Origin: Clostridia bacterium
Lineage (GTDB): Bacteria > Bacillota > Clostridia > Oscillospirales > UBA644
Reading direction: 5' to 3'
Assembly (NCBI GenBank): GCA_017621705.1
Contig: JAGASR010000034.1
Span: 1 to 64,000 of the forward strand
DNA length: 64,000 nt
The notes under the pieces are model-generated. The model had not been told where the DNA came from. It saw nothing but the letters and a program-made list of their open reading frames with translations, and searched no databases. The position numbers were made by a program, and so were the translations under genes. Positions 26,497-34,960 of the stretch are shown piece after piece (position 1 is the stretch's first letter; the number at the start of each line of letters is the position of its first letter).

Positions 26497-27657
26497 CTAT
26501 TTATTATTAACAAGATTATTAAACATTTCGATCGCGGCGGGGTGCATGGGCTTATTATTCGTCACCGCGTTGCAGATTATCCATTTGAGGCCCTCAAGAA
26601 GTGCGGTATCGAGGTTTTCGTCCGCAAGCGCGCGATAATGATCGACGTCGGAATAATCGCGTGTCGGCTCGATAAAATCGGAAACATAGATAATTTTATC
26701 GAGAAGCGTCATTTCGGCCCTGCCGGTGGTGTGATAACGGATCGCGGAGAGGATCTCTTCATCGGAAAGCGCGAGTTCGGTGCGGACGAAAAATTCCGCT
26801 GTCTTTGCGTGAATGACCTGCGGCGCCAGAAGTTCGTTATCGTCGAGAGGAATACCGTTTTCGCGGCAATATGCGATCTGCTCGGAATTCGAGAGATTTT
26901 TCGTTATATCGTGAAGAAGACCTGCGATCTCGGCTTTTTTGGGGTCGGCACCGTATTTTTCGGCAAGATATACAGCCGTTTTTGCAACACCGAGGCAGTG
27001 CGCATAGCGTTTTTCGTTAACTCGTGACCGCAAAATTTCTTCCGCCTTTTTCAGGTCGAACGGAGCGTAAAGAGCATTGTTTTTTATATATTCCTCAACT
27101 TTTTTCGGGACGAGATCGGAAATATCATCGCCGTTTGCGATCGCATTGCGGACATCGGTCGAGCTTACGATCTGCGGCGAAAAGTCGTGTACGGTCACTT
27201 TGGCGCCGTACGTTTCTCTCAAAAACAGAGCCTGCTTTTCGAGTTCGTTACGGTCGGAACCTGTCCGCGAAAAAGAAGAGACTTCGCAAAGCTGCAGAAT
27301 TCTTTCGACTTTATACCATTTATGAAACGATAAAAGCATATCCGAGCCCGTATAGAGCACGATCTCGTCGTTCGGAAACTGCGTTTTCAGCCATTCGAGC
27401 GTTTCGACCGAATAGCTTTTGCCGCCTTTTTTGACCTCGTAATCGCAGATCTCGGCATTTTTTACTGATTCGAACGCAAGACGCGCCATCTCGAGCCTGT
27501 CCGTATCGGAAGCTTTGCCTGCCGCCTTATGCGGAGGGGTGCCCGTCGGCATAACGAGGACACGGTCAAGGGAGCATTCAGCCGTAAATGCCGAAAGCGC
27601 CGAAAGGTGACCGTTATGAGGCGGATCGAAAGTGCCGCCGAAAAAACCTATCCTCAT
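26497..27657 (-). CDS. nadD: NadD-YqeK fusion: nicotinate-nucleotide adenylyltransferase and HD-domain Ap4A hydrolase
   Basis: 386 residues with two enzymes in one chain. Residues 1-195 are NadD (GFFGGTFDPPHNGHL nucleotidyltransferase motif; SSTDVRNAI near 175), making deamido-NAD. Residues about 200-386 are YqeK (HCLGVAKTAVYLAEKYG, the HD pair in LLHDITKN, then YHTTGR), which in relatives hydrolyses Ap4A to ADP. The two are usually adjacent separate genes. ATG 27657 overlaps the yhbY stop by four bases; an in-frame extension upstream lacks conserved residues. Confidence 0.94.
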   Translation of the reverse strand: MRIGFFGGTFDPPHNGHLSALSAFTAECSLDRVLVMPTGTPPHKAAGKASDTDRLEMARLAFESVKNAEICDYEVKKGGKSYSVETLEWLKTQFPNDEIVLYTGSDMLLSFHKWYKVERILQLCEVSSFSRTGSDRNELEKQALFLRETYGAKVTVHDFSPQIVSSTDVRNAIANGDDISDLVPKKVEEYIKNNALYAPFDLKKAEEILRSRVNEKRYAHCLGVAKTAVYLAEKYGADPKKAEIAGLLHDITKNLSNSEQIAYCRENGIPLDDNELLAPQVIHAKTAEFFVRTELALSDEEILSAIRYHTTGRAEMTLLDKIIYVSDFIEPTRDYSDVDHYRALADENLDTALLEGLKWIICNAVTNNKPMHPAAIEMFNNLVNNK

Positions 27658-27944
27658 TTGGGAAGCTCGATCTTGGGCTTTTTCTGGGAACGTCTGTATA
27701 AAACGGCTTTCGAACCGATCGCGCAGATGACTTCCGCAGAACATTCCTCAGCGAGGAGGTTTGCGGCTTCGAGGGGCGAAAGTTCGCAGTTTTCAAGGCA
27801 TTTGAGCTTGATGAGCTCACGGGCTTCGAGAGCGTCGTTTGCCTGTTTTACGATATTTTCGTTCATGCCGCCTTTGCCGATATGAAGGATCGCATCTTCT
27901 TTCGATGCGAGGCCGCGCAGATAAGCGCACTGTTTACTTGTCAT
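27654..27944 (-). CDS. yhbY: YhbY-type RNA-binding protein (CRM domain)
   Basis: 96 residues, a single CRM domain with the GxxG loop in HIGKGGMNENIV. Associated with pre-50S particles in other bacteria. Its stop overlaps the nadD start, and AAGGA lies 11 bases before its own ATG. Confidence 0.93.
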   Translation of the reverse strand: MTSKQCAYLRGLASKEDAILHIGKGGMNENIVKQANDALEARELIKLKCLENCELSPLEAANLLAEECSAEVICAIGSKAVLYRRSQKKPKIELPK

Positions 27945-27956
27945 AAAATATTTTCC

Positions 27957-28559
27957 TTAATTATTTTCAGTTAATTTTTCTCTTAATGCCGCGAGAGCGT
28001 GCGCTCTGTGGCTTATGACGTTTTTGACGCTGCCGTCGAGTTCGGCAAAAGTTTTGTTATATTCTTCGACGAGAAAATACGGGTCATAACCGAAACCGTT
28101 CGTACCCCTTGCTTCATCGATGATAACGCCGGGACATTCGCCCTCTGCGGTAACCATTGTTCCGTCGGGATAAACGAGAGCGATGGCGCTCTTGAAGACT
28201 GCACGGCGGTCGGTCTTGCCCTGCATTTTGCTTACGAGTTTTTTATTATTCGCTTCGTCGGAAGAATTTGCGGTGTGGTCACCCTCGCAGGCATAGCGTG
28301 CGGAGTAGACACCCGGTTCGCCGTCGAGAGCAAAGACGCAAAGTCCGCTGTCATCCGCAACGGACGGTTTTCCGCTCGCCTCTGCTGCGGCACGGGCTTT
28401 GATGATAGCGTTTTCGAGGAACGTTTTGCCTGTCTCCTCGGGGTCGGATACGACACCCGCCTCTGAAAGAGAGACGGGGTCGAACATATCGCCGAGAATT
28501 TGTTTGATCTCACGTATTTTATTTTTGTTGTTAGATGCAACTACTAAAATTTTATCCAT
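27957..28559 (-). CDS. rdgB: XTP/dITP diphosphatase (RdgB/HAM1)
   Basis: A 200-residue house-cleaning nucleotidase that removes ITP, dITP and XTP. Seen: SNNKNKIREIK, ADDSGLCV with catalytic Asp, GFGYDPYF and SHRAHAL. ATG 28559 is preferred to an upstream TTG that overlaps the purL end. Its place after purL fits purine metabolism. Confidence 0.95.
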   Translation of the reverse strand: MDKILVVASNNKNKIREIKQILGDMFDPVSLSEAGVVSDPEETGKTFLENAIIKARAAAEASGKPSVADDSGLCVFALDGEPGVYSARYACEGDHTANSSDEANNKKLVSKMQGKTDRRAVFKSAIALVYPDGTMVTAEGECPGVIIDEARGTNGFGYDPYFLVEEYNKTFAELDGSVKNVISHRAHALAALREKLTENN

Positions 28560-28578
28560 AATTGTCTTTTCTGAATTC

Positions 28579-31500
28579 TTATTTAAAGTATTCAACGCCT
28601 GCTTCGAAGATCTTCATATCTTTCATGCCGGGGATATTCTTTGCGATGTTGTCGCCGCGGCGTTCGCTGTGACCCATCTTACCGAAGATCTTGCCGTCGG
28701 GAGAGAAGATACCCTCGATAGCGTCAACGGAAGTGTTGGGGTTGTAACGGATATCCATGGTGGGGTTGCCTGCTTTATCGACATACTGGGTTGCGATCTG
28801 ACCGTTTCTTGCGAGTTCTGCAAGCATAGCGGTGGATGCAACGAAGCGACCTTCGCCGTGAGATACGGGAATGGAATAGATCTCGCCGAGCGAGCAGTTC
28901 TTCATCCAGGGAGAATCGACGGAAGAAATACGGGTATCAACGTAAAGCGACTGATGTCTGCCGATGGAGTTGAAGGTGAGGGTGGGGGAAGTTTCGTCGA
29001 TATCTCTGATCTCGCCGTAAGGAACGAGGCCGAGCTTGATAAGAGCCTGGAAGCCGTTACAGATACCGAGCATGAGGAAATCGTCGCTCTGCAGACGGGT
29101 ATTGACGAGCTCTTTGATGCGTTCGTTACGGAAGAATGTTGCGATGAATTTACCGGAACCGTCGGGTTCGTCACCGCCGGAAAAGCCGCCGGGGAGCATA
29201 ACGATCTGAGCGGACTTGATAGCTCTTTCGAGACGTTCAACACTGCCGGAAATATCGAGAGCGGAGCGGTTTCTGATGAGAAGGATCTCAGCATCTGCGC
29301 CTGCGATCTCGAAAGCTCTTGCGGAGTCGTATTCACAGTTGGTGCCGGGGAATGCGGGAATGACGACTTTAGGTCTGTTGATCTTGATAAGAGGAGCTTT
29401 GTCGGGACGTTTTTCGCAGGAGTACGTTTTTGCGGTGCCGCGAGCTTCGTCGGAATTGAGGGGGAATACGTCTTCGAGAACTGCTTTCCAGGTGCGGACG
29501 AGGCTTTCGAGGGAGACGGATTCTTTATTGTAGGTGATAGTTTTGGTGGAATTGATACGGCCGACTTTCTTGAATCCGCTCATCGGGGTATCGGTCTCGA
29601 AAACGAAACCGCCGTAGTAGGGAGTGAAGAGCTGTTCGGGTGTGAGACCGGAAGAAAGTTCAACGCCCTTGCCGTTACCTGCAGCCATTTTGAAGACTGC
29701 CTCTGCGATACCGCCGGAAGTGATAGCGGAGCAGGATTTGCAGAAATCGCTGTTAACGACTGCATGCATGAGAGCGAAGTTTTCGTTGATGGAAGCGAAT
29801 TTGGGAAGACCGTTCTTTGTATATTCGGGAATGCAAGCGTAGATATAGCCATCATCGGTCTTGAATTCGTTGGATTTTACTTTATCGGCGTCTGCAACGG
29901 AGATAGCAAAGGAAACGAGAGTCGGGGGAACGTCGATATCTTCGAAGGAGCCGGACATGGAGTCCTTACCGCCGATAGCGGCAATGCCGAGCTCGGTCTG
30001 TGCGGTGAGTGCGCCGAGGAGAGCTTCGAAAGGCTTGCCCCAACGTTCGGGATTGTTCTTTGTGCTCTCGAAATATTCCTGGAGAGAGAGCCATACTTTA
30101 TCTTGCGGACAGCCTGCGGCAATAAGCTTTGCAACGCTTTCGATGATCGCAAACATAGCGCCCTTGAACGGACTTTCGGAAGAGAGGTAGGGGTCGAAAC
30201 CGTAAGCCATAACGGATGCGGTTCCGCTTTCGCCCTTGAGGGTCGGGATCTTTGCCGCCATGACCTGAGAAGGGGTAAGCTGATCTTTACCGCCGAACGG
30301 CCAAAGGACGGAGCGCGCGCCGATGGAGCCGTCGAAACGTTCGACAAGGCCTTTCTGGCAGCATACGTTAAGGTCGGAAACGAGCTTGTTCATTTTTTCC
30401 GTAAAACCGTCGAAATCAACTGCTTTTGCGGCAGTTTCTTTTGCGGGAACTTTAACGGTGGTATGCTTTTCGGCGCCGTTGGAGTTAAGGAAGTCACGGG
30501 AGATATTGACGATCTCTTTGCCGTTCCATGTCATAACAAGACGGTTTGTATCGGTAACGACAGCGACTTCGACCGCATTGAGGTTTTCTTCTGCGGCATA
30601 TTTGATAAAGGTCTCTGCATCGTTTTTATCGACAACGACAGCCATTCTTTCCTGAGATTCGGAAATAGCGAGCTCGGTGCCGTCAAGACCTTCGTATTTC
30701 TTGGGAACTTTATCGAGGTTGATGAGAAGACCGTCGGCAAGTTCGCCGATAGCAACGGAAACGCCGCCTGCGCCGAAGTCGTTACAACGTTTGATAAGAC
30801 GGGTAACTTCGGGTCTTCTGAACATTTTCTGGATCTTGAGCTCTTCTACGGGGTTACCTTTCTGAACCTCAGCGCCGCACTCGGTGATGGAATCGAGGGT
30901 GTGCTGTTTGGAAGAACCGGTAGCACCGCCGCAACCGTCACGACCCGTAGCGCCGCCCAAAAGGACGATAACGTCGCCGGGTTCGGGACATTCACGGATT
31001 ACGTTTTCAGCGGGAGCGGCGCCGACAACAGCGCCGATCTCCATACGTTTTGCAACGTAGCCTTCATGGTAGAATTCGTTTACGAGGCCGGTGGAAAGAC
31101 CGATCTGGTTACCGTAGGAGCTGTAGCCTGCGGCAGCGGTGGTTGTGATCTTTCTCTGGGGAAGCTTGCCTTTGAGCGTCTTTTCAAAGGGAACTCTGGG
31201 GTCGGACGCACCCGTAACACGCATAGCCTGATAAACATATGCGCGGCCGGAAAGCGGGTCTCTTATTGCGCCGCCGAGACAGGTTGCCGCGCCGCCGAAA
31301 GGTTCGATCTCGGTCGGGTGGTTATGGGTCTCGTTTTTGAACATGAGAAGGTAATCTTTATCTTCGCCGTCGATCTTCGCTTTGATCTTGACGGAGCATG
31401 CGTTGATCTCTTCGGAAACGTCGAGATCGGGAAGTTTGCCGCGTTTACGGAGAACTTTGCCGCCGACGGTTGCGATATCCATAAGGCAGATCGTTTTTTT

Positions 31501-32277
31501 GGAGCCGAGCTCTTCTCTGATTTCGAGATATTTATCGTATGCGGCTTTGACGTACGGAACTTCGATATCCGCTTCGTCAATAACGGTGGAGAATGTTGTG
31601 TGACGGCAATGGTCGGACCAGTAAGTATCGATCATTCTGATCTCGGTGATAGTCGGGTCACGACGTTCCGTATTTTTGAAATAATCCTGAAGGAATGCAA
31701 CGTCGTCAAGGTCCATTGCGAGGCCGAAACCGCGGAGGAAAGTTGCGAGAGCTTCGCGATCGAGCTCGGTAAAGCCGTCGAGAGTCTCGACTTCGGTGGG
31801 AATGGAGTATTCAGCGGCGAGAGTTTCGGGTTTTTCGAAAGATGCTTCGCGCGCTTCAACGGGGTTTATAAGATAATTTTTGATCTTGATAAAATCGTCT
31901 TCGGTGATATTGCCCATGATGGCGTAGACTTTGCCGCTTCTGACGGTGGGACGTTCCTTACCCGTGAGAAGAGAGAAGCACTGCGAGCAGGAATCCGCAC
32001 GAACGTCAAACTGACCGGGCAGATATTCGGTCGCAAAAACTTTAGTGCCTTTGTCAAAAGAGGGGAGCTCGTCGAAAATATCATCGACATTGGGCTCGGA
32101 GAAGATGAGAGTCTTCGCTCTTTCGAAGTCTGCGGCTGTAACGCCTTCGACATCGTATCTGTTGAAGAAACGTACTTTTTCGACATCCACGCCGAGAGTT
32201 CTGCGCAGGTCGGAAGCGACGGATTTCGCTTCAACTGCGTATGCATTCTTTTTTTCCGAATAAATTCTGTAAACCAT
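28579..32277 (-). CDS. purL: Phosphoribosylformylglycinamidine synthase (single-chain)
   Basis: A 1232-residue enzyme for the fourth step of purine synthesis (FGAR + Gln + ATP to FGAM). Domains: N-terminal PurS-like part, two ATP-grasp-like PurM halves (SDHCRHTTF; FKNETHNHPTEIEPFGGA), and a C-terminal class I glutaminase (from about 975) with nucleophile Cys in LGICNGFQALIKLG. It matches the clostridial long form rather than the split PurS/Q/L of Bacillus. First gene of a 8.7-kb operon down to leuS. Confidence 0.97.
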   Translation of the reverse strand: MVYRIYSEKKNAYAVEAKSVASDLRRTLGVDVEKVRFFNRYDVEGVTAADFERAKTLIFSEPNVDDIFDELPSFDKGTKVFATEYLPGQFDVRADSCSQCFSLLTGKERPTVRSGKVYAIMGNITEDDFIKIKNYLINPVEAREASFEKPETLAAEYSIPTEVETLDGFTELDREALATFLRGFGLAMDLDDVAFLQDYFKNTERRDPTITEIRMIDTYWSDHCRHTTFSTVIDEADIEVPYVKAAYDKYLEIREELGSKKTICLMDIATVGGKVLRKRGKLPDLDVSEEINACSVKIKAKIDGEDKDYLLMFKNETHNHPTEIEPFGGAATCLGGAIRDPLSGRAYVYQAMRVTGASDPRVPFEKTLKGKLPQRKITTTAAAGYSSYGNQIGLSTGLVNEFYHEGYVAKRMEIGAVVGAAPAENVIRECPEPGDVIVLLGGATGRDGCGGATGSSKQHTLDSITECGAEVQKGNPVEELKIQKMFRRPEVTRLIKRCNDFGAGGVSVAIGELADGLLINLDKVPKKYEGLDGTELAISESQERMAVVVDKNDAETFIKYAAEENLNAVEVAVVTDTNRLVMTWNGKEIVNISRDFLNSNGAEKHTTVKVPAKETAAKAVDFDGFTEKMNKLVSDLNVCCQKGLVERFDGSIGARSVLWPFGGKDQLTPSQVMAAKIPTLKGESGTASVMAYGFDPYLSSESPFKGAMFAIIESVAKLIAAGCPQDKVWLSLQEYFESTKNNPERWGKPFEALLGALTAQTELGIAAIGGKDSMSGSFEDIDVPPTLVSFAISVADADKVKSNEFKTDDGYIYACIPEYTKNGLPKFASINENFALMHAVVNSDFCKSCSAITSGGIAEAVFKMAAGNGKGVELSSGLTPEQLFTPYYGGFVFETDTPMSGFKKVGRINSTKTITYNKESVSLESLVRTWKAVLEDVFPLNSDEARGTAKTYSCEKRPDKAPLIKINRPKVVIPAFPGTNCEYDSARAFEIAGADAEILLIRNRSALDISGSVERLERAIKSAQIVMLPGGFSGGDEPDGSGKFIATFFRNERIKELVNTRLQSDDFLMLGICNGFQALIKLGLVPYGEIRDIDETSPTLTFNSIGRHQSLYVDTRISSVDSPWMKNCSLGEIYSIPVSHGEGRFVASTAMLAELARNGQIATQYVDKAGNPTMDIRYNPNTSVDAIEGIFSPDGKIFGKMGHSERRGDNIAKNIPGMKDMKIFEAGVEYFK

Positions 32278-32349
32278 AAAAACTCTCCGTATTTTTTATT
32301 TATTTCTGTTGATTTTCCAAAGTTTTCGAATATAATTACTTTACTGATT

Positions 32350-32378
32350 ATTATAACACATTTTATTAATATTTTCAA
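32350..32378 (-). promoter_or_regulatory. Promoter of purL operon
   Basis: Minus strand TTGAAA (32378-32373) and TATAAT (32355-32350) with a 17-base spacer. I see no purine riboswitch in the short leader. Confidence 0.8.
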
Positions 32379-32465
32379 TAGGTAAGGGATACATATTTTG
32401 TGTCCAAAACGGCACAAAGTTATATTTTTAAGCGAAAAATTATATTTGGCTGTCCCCAAGTTAAA

Positions 32466-32521
32466 ACTGCGAAGCAATTTAGCTCGGCTCTGCCGTATTT
32501 AGCTGACCGAAGGTCAATTTA
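32466..32521 (-). repeat. AGCTAAAT hairpin array 5, end of mtaB
   Basis: Three linkers with modules GACCTTCGGTC, CGGCAGAGCCG and TGCTTCGCA (minus-strand order). The first linker supplies the mtaB stop: AGC-TAA-ATT. No family terminator follows. Confidence 0.88.
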
Positions 32522-33811
32522 GCTTAATATAACTTCCCCTTCCGCATGATCCGCCTGCCCCTTTATAATTCTGACGGGGAAAATAAGGTTTCTTATATCT
32601 CTTTCGCACTTTACTCTGATCTCGGCGTACTCGGGGGTATAGCCCGTAAAAATGCCGTTTTTCTCGGTCTCGAAAAGGACGTATTTTTCTTTGCCGACAA
32701 GGTTTTCGTAAAATTCGGCTTCGTTCGGAGCGCAGGCTTTGATCATTCGGCGGCAACGGTCTTCTTTGATATCTTTCGGCAGTTTTCCGTCCATTGAAGC
32801 GGCGCGTGTGCCTCTGCGTTCGGAATACGGGAAGACATGGACTTTTGCGAATTTCATTCTGACCGCAAAATCGAGCGACTGCAGAAAATCCTCTTCCGTT
32901 TCGCCCGGGAAACCGGTGATTATATCGGTCGTTATCGAGCAGTCGGAGAAAGTTCTGCGTAAAAGATCGGCGGCAGCAGCGAATTCATCGGGAGTGTAGT
33001 GACGGTTCATCGCTTTCAGAGTTTTTTCGCATCCGCTCTGGAGCGAAAGGTGGAACTGATGGCAGAGATTTTTGATATTTTTTATTTTTTCGATATTTTT
33101 TTCGGTGACGAATACGGGTTCGAGCGAGCCGAGGCGGACACGAATAAGATCGGGAATTTCGCCCAGACGTAAAAGCAGATCGGTCAGATCGTAAGTGCCG
33201 ATATCTTTGCCGTAATTATCGATATGAATGCCTGCAAGGACGATCTCGCGGCACCCGCCCGCAACGAGGCTTTCGGCTTCGCGGACAGCATCGTCGATAT
33301 CCCGTGATCTGATCCTGCCGCGTGCGTAGGGGATGATGCAGTAGGAGCAGAAATTATTGCATCCGTCCTGAACTTTAAGCGCCGCACGGGTCGTGCCGAT
33401 ACGCTCGGAATTCATATTTTCGAAGCATTTTTCTTTATCCATTTCGGGGATATTTATAATACGCTCACGGGTCTGCAAAAATTGGCAGACATATTCGTAA
33501 ATGCGTGTTTTTTCCTTATTGCCGATGACGATATCGGCTTCGGGAAGCTTTGACGCAAAATCGGGTTCCGTCTGACTTGCGCAACCGCAGACTGCGATGA
33601 CGGCATCGGGGTTTTTTCTTCTTGCCCGACGGATCATCTGACGGGATTTACGCACGCTTTCTTCGGTGACGGCGCACGTATTGATGCAGAAAACATCGCA
33701 TTTTTCGTCTTCGGAGACGAGCACGGCCCCGTTTTTGATAAAAATTCCGCTCAATGCGGCGCTCTCGTACCAGTTGACTTTACAGCCGAGAGTATGGATC
33801 GAAAATGTCAT
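32519..33811 (-). CDS. mtaB: tRNA t6A37 methylthiotransferase MtaB
   Basis: A 430-residue radical-SAM enzyme that adds a methylthio group to t6A37 in ANN-decoding tRNAs. Seen: N-terminal cluster Cys at 10, 46 and 75 or 77 (LGCKVNW, NTCAVTEES, VCGCASQ); radical-SAM CNNFCSYC with C151, C155, C158; C-terminal TRAM domain. Ser430 and the stop codon are encoded by a repeat linker. Confidence 0.95.
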   Translation of the reverse strand: MTFSIHTLGCKVNWYESAALSGIFIKNGAVLVSEDEKCDVFCINTCAVTEESVRKSRQMIRRARRKNPDAVIAVCGCASQTEPDFASKLPEADIVIGNKEKTRIYEYVCQFLQTRERIINIPEMDKEKCFENMNSERIGTTRAALKVQDGCNNFCSYCIIPYARGRIRSRDIDDAVREAESLVAGGCREIVLAGIHIDNYGKDIGTYDLTDLLLRLGEIPDLIRVRLGSLEPVFVTEKNIEKIKNIKNLCHQFHLSLQSGCEKTLKAMNRHYTPDEFAAAADLLRRTFSDCSITTDIITGFPGETEEDFLQSLDFAVRMKFAKVHVFPYSERRGTRAASMDGKLPKDIKEDRCRRMIKACAPNEAEFYENLVGKEKYVLFETEKNGIFTGYTPEYAEIRVKCERDIRNLIFPVRIIKGQADHAEGEVILS

Positions 33812-33877
33812 AAAAACACTACCTTTTATTCTGTGGGTCTTGCGGATAAAAAAATTTTTCTTTATCCGAATAAAACC

Positions 33878-33906
33878 TTGACTTATGAAAAATTATCTGT
33901 TATACT
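33878..33906 (+). promoter_or_regulatory. Promoter of the HAD phosphatase gene
   Basis: TTGACT 33878-33883 and TATACT 33901-33906, 17-base spacer. Just upstream, CGGATAAA (33843-33850) and TTTATCCG (33861-33868) form an inverted repeat that could be an operator. Confidence 0.75.
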
Positions 33907-33935
33907 TTAAAAAAACAAAGGAGAAAACTCCGTTA

Positions 33936-34595
33936 ATGGACTATAAATACGCTATATTCGACCTTGACGGGACGATCTTCGACTCAATGTTTTACTGGCG
34001 CAACAATATCGCGTTGCATTTTCTGAAATCGAAAGGCTACACGATCCCAAAAGAGCTAGAAAAAAAGACTTTCGGCCTTTATGCGGATAAAACGATGGAG
34101 CTTGTCTGCGAAGAGCTAGGGATATCCGAAAAGCTCGAATTTCCGCAGGACTACAGGGAGAAAGTTCTCCGTCCCGCATACGAAAACGATATTTCGGCAA
34201 AGCCCTATGCGATCGAATTTCTGCGTCTTTTAAAGGCGAAAGGGATACGTCTCTGCGCCGCTACGGCGACTGCGAGAGACCTTATGATGCCTGCGCTTAT
34301 CAGGCTCGGAATGGACGATATTTTCGAGTTTATTATAACGACGGACGAAGTCGGAAAATCGAAAAATCACAGCGATATTTACGATATTGCGCTCGAAAAG
34401 ATCGGCGGCAATAAAGAAAACACGGCTGTTTTCGAAGATGCGCTCTACTGCATTCGGACAGTGTCCGATTCGGGCTACAGACTTTTCGCAAAGGACGACC
34501 CGTATTCGCAGAAAGACCGCAAAGAGATCGAGAGCCGATGCGAAAAATATATTGAAGACTACGGTCAGTATATAAACGAAATTAAAAATTCATGA
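33936..34595 (+). CDS. HAD-superfamily hydrolase
   Basis: A 219-residue phosphatase or phosphoglucomutase-like HAD. Motif I FDLDGTIFDSM, motif II AATAT, Lys in GKSKNHSDIY, and motif IV FEDALYC. ATG 33936 has AAGGAG about ten bases upstream; an earlier ATG at 33885 lies inside the promoter. It shares a transcript with the HPr-like gene 20 bases downstream. Substrate unknown. Confidence 0.88.
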   Translation: MDYKYAIFDLDGTIFDSMFYWRNNIALHFLKSKGYTIPKELEKKTFGLYADKTMELVCEELGISEKLEFPQDYREKVLRPAYENDISAKPYAIEFLRLLKAKGIRLCAATATARDLMMPALIRLGMDDIFEFIITTDEVGKSKNHSDIYDIALEKIGGNKENTAVFEDALYCIRTVSDSGYRLFAKDDPYSQKDRKEIESRCEKYIEDYGQYINEIKNS

Positions 34596-34615
34596 TAAAA
34601 AAGGAGACTAAAAAA

Positions 34616-34843
34616 ATGACTATCCTTCTTGATTCAATCGACAAAGTAAAAGCATTCGTTGCAAAAATCTCAATGTTCCCTTGCGACGTTGACCTTATTT
34701 CTGGCAGATACACCATCGATGCAAAATCGATCATGGGTATTTTCAGCCTTGACCTTGCAAAGCCCATCAAACTCGTTATCTGCGATCCTGCCTGCGAAAA
34801 TCTTACGGAACAGCTCAAAGAATTCGAATATATCGAAGAATAA
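34616..34843 (+). CDS. HPr-fold protein lacking the active-site histidine
   Basis: 75 residues. The segment SGRYTIDAKSIMGIFSLDL matches the HPr region around regulatory Ser46, but the N-terminal part reads KVKAFVAKISMFPCDVDL, with no GxHARP and so no phosphorylatable His15. It cannot act as a normal PTS phosphocarrier. A Crh-like regulatory role through the Ser site is possible. AAGGAG lies 11 bases before the ATG. Confidence 0.85.
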   Translation: MTILLDSIDKVKAFVAKISMFPCDVDLISGRYTIDAKSIMGIFSLDLAKPIKLVICDPACENLTEQLKEFEYIEE

Positions 34844-34889
34844 GATTTTCCGTATAAATAATAGCACACAGGGAAAAAAAAGTCAACAG

Positions 34890-34930
34890 AATGAGCGTTT
34901 AATAATCGTATTTTTAAGCGCTCATTTAAG
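34890..34930 (+). terminator. Hairpin after the HPr-like gene
   Basis: AATGAGCG (34890-34897) pairs with CGCTCATT (34919-34926) around a long T-rich loop. The T-run after it is short, so this is a modest candidate. Confidence 0.5.
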
Positions 34931-34960
34931 CCATTTTAAAATATTTTCAGGAGAATTACG

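Noticed and set aside
23749-27027. Open frame of 1092 codons on the plus strand, antisense to leuS, rsfS and nadD/yqeK
   Set aside because: The opposite strand encodes well-known proteins over the whole span; the antisense frame has no known motif or Shine-Dalgarno and is a by-product of codon bias.
28399-32385. Open frame of 1328 codons antisense to purL
   Set aside because: Same reason: purL explains the region, and the antisense translation is low-complexity without domains.
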